Below are positions 61,653 to 64,000 of a stretch of 64,000 nucleotides of DNA, piece by piece. Source of the stretch: Candidatus Aminicenans sakinawicola JGI OTU-1 (GTDB taxonomy: Bacteria > Acidobacteriota > Aminicenantia > Aminicenantales > Aminicenantaceae); contig AWNV01000003.1 of assembly GCA_000493965.1 (NCBI GenBank), positions 1 to 64,000 of the forward strand, written 5' to 3'. The stretch's first letter is position 1; every line of letters starts with the position of its first letter. The notes under the pieces were generated by a model. The model saw only the letters and a program-made list of their open reading frames with translations. It was not told the DNA's origin and did no database searches. Position numbers and translations under genes: made by a program.

Positions 61653-62276
61653 CTAATGTATATTTCCAATCAATTCCATAAACTCCGCCAGAATCATCGC
61701 TGTTGCACCCCAGATTTTGTAATCCTTGAATAAATAAAATGGAACCATCACTTCGATACCATTTATGATCCAGGCCTCCCTGCGAACATTCTTGGAATCC
61801 AGCAAATGATCCAAAGGAACTTCGATGACCTCAGCCACTTCTTTACACGAAGGGCAAAAGGCAGGACGCTCATCCATGCCTGCTACCACCGGAAAAATGC
61901 AGTAATTACTGGGAGGAACAAAAAGCGGGGTAAGCTCTCCCAGTATCCGGATTGACTCAGGAGGAATACCTAACTCTTCATGGGTTTCTCTTAATGCTGT
62001 CTGCTGGACAGTTTCTCCATGTTCCTGGCAACCTCCAGGAAATGAAATCTGCGCCTGGTGGTGAACCATATGATCGCTTCTGCGTGTCAGCACCAGATAC
62101 TGTCTGCCCTTCCAGTGATAAAGGAGAACAAGCACCGCTGCTTTCAGGCTGGAACCTTTGACCTCATCGAATGTTTTATGACCAGGCCTTGGGTCAGTCA
62201 CCATTGTCAACTGGGCCTTCAAACCGGGCTTTAGACCCGTAAGCTTTTTTTCAATATTTTGGAATATGGCTTTCAT
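61653..62276 (-). CDS. Nudix hydrolase, CoA pyrophosphatase-like
   Basis: The 207-aa protein has LVLTRRSDHMVHHQAQISFP and the Nudix box GCQEHGETVQQTALRETHEE followed by LGI (G-x5-E-x7-REUxEExGU), residues ~82-104. The HxxQISFPGG preface is the hallmark of the NudL/NUDT7 CoA pyrophosphatases, which split CoA to 3',5'-ADP and phosphopantetheine. All metal-binding Glu residues are present. It starts 8 bp after the GH92 stop codon on the same strand, so the two may be co-transcribed. Confidence 0.88.
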   Translation of the reverse strand: MKAIFQNIEKKLTGLKPGLKAQLTMVTDPRPGHKTFDEVKGSSLKAAVLVLLYHWKGRQYLVLTRRSDHMVHHQAQISFPGGCQEHGETVQQTALRETHEELGIPPESIRILGELTPLFVPPSNYCIFPVVAGMDERPAFCPSCKEVAEVIEVPLDHLLDSKNVRREAWIINGIEVMVPFYLFKDYKIWGATAMILAEFMELIGNIH

Positions 62277-62284
62277 CTATTTAA

Positions 62285-64000
62285 TTATCTGATCTCCCTC
62301 TTACTCATTGAATACGGTGTATTGGATACTTTATTAGCCCAATTCTTATTGGGTTCTGGCCCCATCTCAAATATCAGCTCTCCGCCATTTATAATATCAT
62401 TATGAGTGATATAGCTGTTCTCATGCTGTTTTCCATTCAAAACAACCGACTGAATGTAAATATTATGTTTTGAAAGATTATTTGCTACAACAACAAATTT
62501 CTTATTTTTTCCCACGCTTATGACAGCTTTTTTTATGCAGGGGCTTCCGATAACATATTCATTGCTTCCAGGACAAACCGGATAAAATCCCATCGAACTA
62601 AATATATACCAGGATGACATCTGTCCGCAATCTTCATTCCCACAAATTCCATAAGGAGTATTGTCAAATAAATTATTCATAATCTGATGAATACGAGCCT
62701 GGGTTTTCCATGGCATACAGGCATAGTTGTACAGATAAGCAATGTGCTGACTAGGTTCATTTCCATGTGCATACTGCCCTATCAAACCTGAAATATCTTC
62801 CACCTGAAAATACTTTTCGTCCTGTGCCCTTGTGATAAATAATGAATCAAGCTTTTTCACAAATTTTTCCCTGCCTCCCATCAATTCTATCAAGCCAGAT
62901 ATATCATGTGGAACATACCAGCTGTACTGCCATGCATTCCCTTCTGTATAATCTCCTCCATAACTGGAATACAAAGGGTCAAAAGGCTGCCTCCACGAAC
63001 CATCCGATAATTTAGCTCTCATAAATTTTGTAACAGGATCAAAAACATTTTTATAAAACCCTGCCCGTTTGTAGAAATTTTTGAAATCATCCTGCTTATT
63101 CATTGCCTCTGCCATCCTGGCAATCGTCCAATCATCATAAGCATATTCCAATGTCTTGGAGGCACCTTCAGGCTCTTTATCAACAGGCACATATCCATTT
63201 TCCATATAATATTTCAGCCCACCGTATTTTTCATATGCAGCGCTCGCCTTCATGGCTGCAAACGCTTTGATGGCGTCAAAATTCCTTATCCCCTTAAGGT
63301 ACGCATCTGCTATTACAGATACTGCATGATATCCAATCATACACCACGTTTCATTCGCATGAAACGACCATACTGGCAAAATTTTATGTACACTCTGTTC
63401 GCGGTGTGCCAGCATCGATTTGATCATGTCGGGAACCCGGTTTTCTTGAATAATTGTAAACAAAGGATGGGCAGCACGAAACGTATCCCAAAGGGAATAG
63501 ATTGTGTAATTGGTAAAATCTTGTGCCACATGAATATTTTGATCCAATCCCCTGTATCTTCCGTTAACATTCATATAAATTACAGGTGCAAGCATAGTAT
63601 GATACAGCGATGTGTAGAATATCTCTTTTTGTCTCTTTGTCCCTTCAATTACAATCTTGTTTAATTCATTTTTCCATATTTGTTTTGCTCTGTCTTTTAT
63701 TTTATTAAAATCCCAATGGGGAATTTCAGCCTCCAGGTTTTTCAATGCTCCATCGATTCCTACTGCCGACAGCCCGACCTTTAAGTAAATTATTTCATTT
63801 TCTTCTGTTTTGAAATTAAAGTATGCTTTGAGCTTCTTGCCTGATACTTCAGGATAGTCTTTCAAATGATGCCCTTTCACACCAAACCCGCGGTATTCGA
63901 TTGCTTCATCATTTGTAATACCATATGAGTCAAATGGCTTTGAAAACTGTACAGCAAAATAGACATATCGTGTTAGTGCCCATCCTCTTGTTTGGCGAAA
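62285..64000 (-). CDS. GH92 alpha-mannosidase, C-terminal part (cut by window edge)
   Basis: The frame is open to the right edge, with RQTRGWALTRYVYFAVQFSK upstream of the last GTG. About 570 residues are visible, most of the catalytic (alpha/alpha)6 part of GH92: SLWDTFRAAHPLFT, GYVPVDKEPEGASKTLEYAY, QFYSYGGDYTEGNAWQYSW-like segment (SSYGGDYTEGNAWQYSW), GNEPSQHIAYLYNYA, CGNEDCGQMSSWYIFSSMGF and YVIGSP. The catalytic Glu and Ca-binding residues lie in these motifs. The family removes alpha-1,2-, 1,3- or 1,4-linked mannose from N-glycans or mannans. It is probably exported; the N-terminus is outside the window. Confidence 0.93.
   Translation of the reverse strand, partial: FRQTRGWALTRYVYFAVQFSKPFDSYGITNDEAIEYRGFGVKGHHLKDYPEVSGKKLKAYFNFKTEENEIIYLKVGLSAVGIDGALKNLEAEIPHWDFNKIKDRAKQIWKNELNKIVIEGTKRQKEIFYTSLYHTMLAPVIYMNVNGRYRGLDQNIHVAQDFTNYTIYSLWDTFRAAHPLFTIIQENRVPDMIKSMLAHREQSVHKILPVWSFHANETWCMIGYHAVSVIADAYLKGIRNFDAIKAFAAMKASAAYEKYGGLKYYMENGYVPVDKEPEGASKTLEYAYDDWTIARMAEAMNKQDDFKNFYKRAGFYKNVFDPVTKFMRAKLSDGSWRQPFDPLYSSYGGDYTEGNAWQYSWYVPHDISGLIELMGGREKFVKKLDSLFITRAQDEKYFQVEDISGLIGQYAHGNEPSQHIAYLYNYACMPWKTQARIHQIMNNLFDNTPYGICGNEDCGQMSSWYIFSSMGFYPVCPGSNEYVIGSPCIKKAVISVGKNKKFVVVANNLSKHNIYIQSVVLNGKQHENSYITHNDIINGGELIFEMGPEPNKNWANKVSNTPYSMSKREIR

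Noticed and set aside
1..64000. CRISPR array or phage gene cluster
   Set aside because: No set of regularly spaced 25-40 bp repeats, and no capsid, terminase or integrase-type ORF was seen; the repeats found are long and irregularly spaced.

Overview
The window looks like a chromosomal segment from a low-to-moderate GC, Gram-negative-type environmental bacterium. The best fit is Candidatus Aminicenantes or a related Acidobacteriota-like lineage. This is an inference from the gene families present, with no marker gene to confirm it: a GWxTD-domain protein followed by a LolA-like gene, several secreted 6-bladed beta-propeller proteins, TPR/TolB-type propeller proteins, an 8-TM FtsX/MacB permease, an S46 dipeptidyl peptidase, a lipoprotein N-acyl-D-amino-acid deacylase, and GH2 and GH92 glycosidases. 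No rRNA, complete tRNA, CRISPR array or replication origin was found.

Layout. 0-3 kb: a HEPN/MNT toxin-antitoxin pair cut by the left edge, then two related propeller genes, the first internally deleted. 3-6 kb: two divergent nitronate-monooxygenase-type flavoproteins with IS91-like transposase and HNH nuclease debris. 6.6-9.6 kb: GWxTD and LolA-like operon. 9.8-11.4 kb: a tRNA-Arg 3' fragment (possible att scar), a PIN toxin and a khpA-type KH protein. 11.4-15.5 kb: decayed propeller genes surrounding an intact MntA/HepT pair. 15.6-18.1 kb: LiaF-like / LytS-like kinase / LytTR regulator operon. 18.8-27.6 kb: FtsX-type permease, deacylase, and a MacA/MacB-like exporter with two permeases around one ATPase. 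27.9-31.6 kb: GH2 beta-galactosidase and an M14 peptidase pseudogene. 31.7-35.5 kb: TrmJ-like methylase, then an ATP-grasp ligase plus DapF-like epimerase bounded by repeats and an ISL3 remnant. 35.8-43.2 kb: two large secreted or envelope proteins and two tandem secreted GerW/YtfJ-domain proteins. 43.2-46.4 kb: ECF sigma, anti-sigma-like and secreted protein operon, and a DMT-like transporter. 46.5-54 kb: S46 peptidase, alpha/beta hydrolase with an attC-like site, propeller and coiled-coil operon. 54-61.6 kb: PIN/XRE-ImmA, AAA-DUF4143, S41 peptidase, and three small toxin-antitoxin modules, one with a truncated toxin. 61.6-64 kb: Nudix CoA pyrophosphatase and GH92 mannosidase, the latter cut by the right edge.

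The genes fit a heterotroph that breaks down peptides, D-amino-acid conjugates and glycans in the periplasm, with envelope-stress signalling (LiaF/LytS/LytTR, ECF sigma) and exporters. The most striking feature is intergenic. Several families of 100-230 bp repeats recur. Two of them carry near-consensus sigma70 promoters in front of unrelated genes, and one of those also carries a conserved 14-codon mini-ORF. Together with hairpin repeats, an attC-like site and many frameshifted genes, this suggests a genome shaped by reuse of promoter modules and by gene decay.
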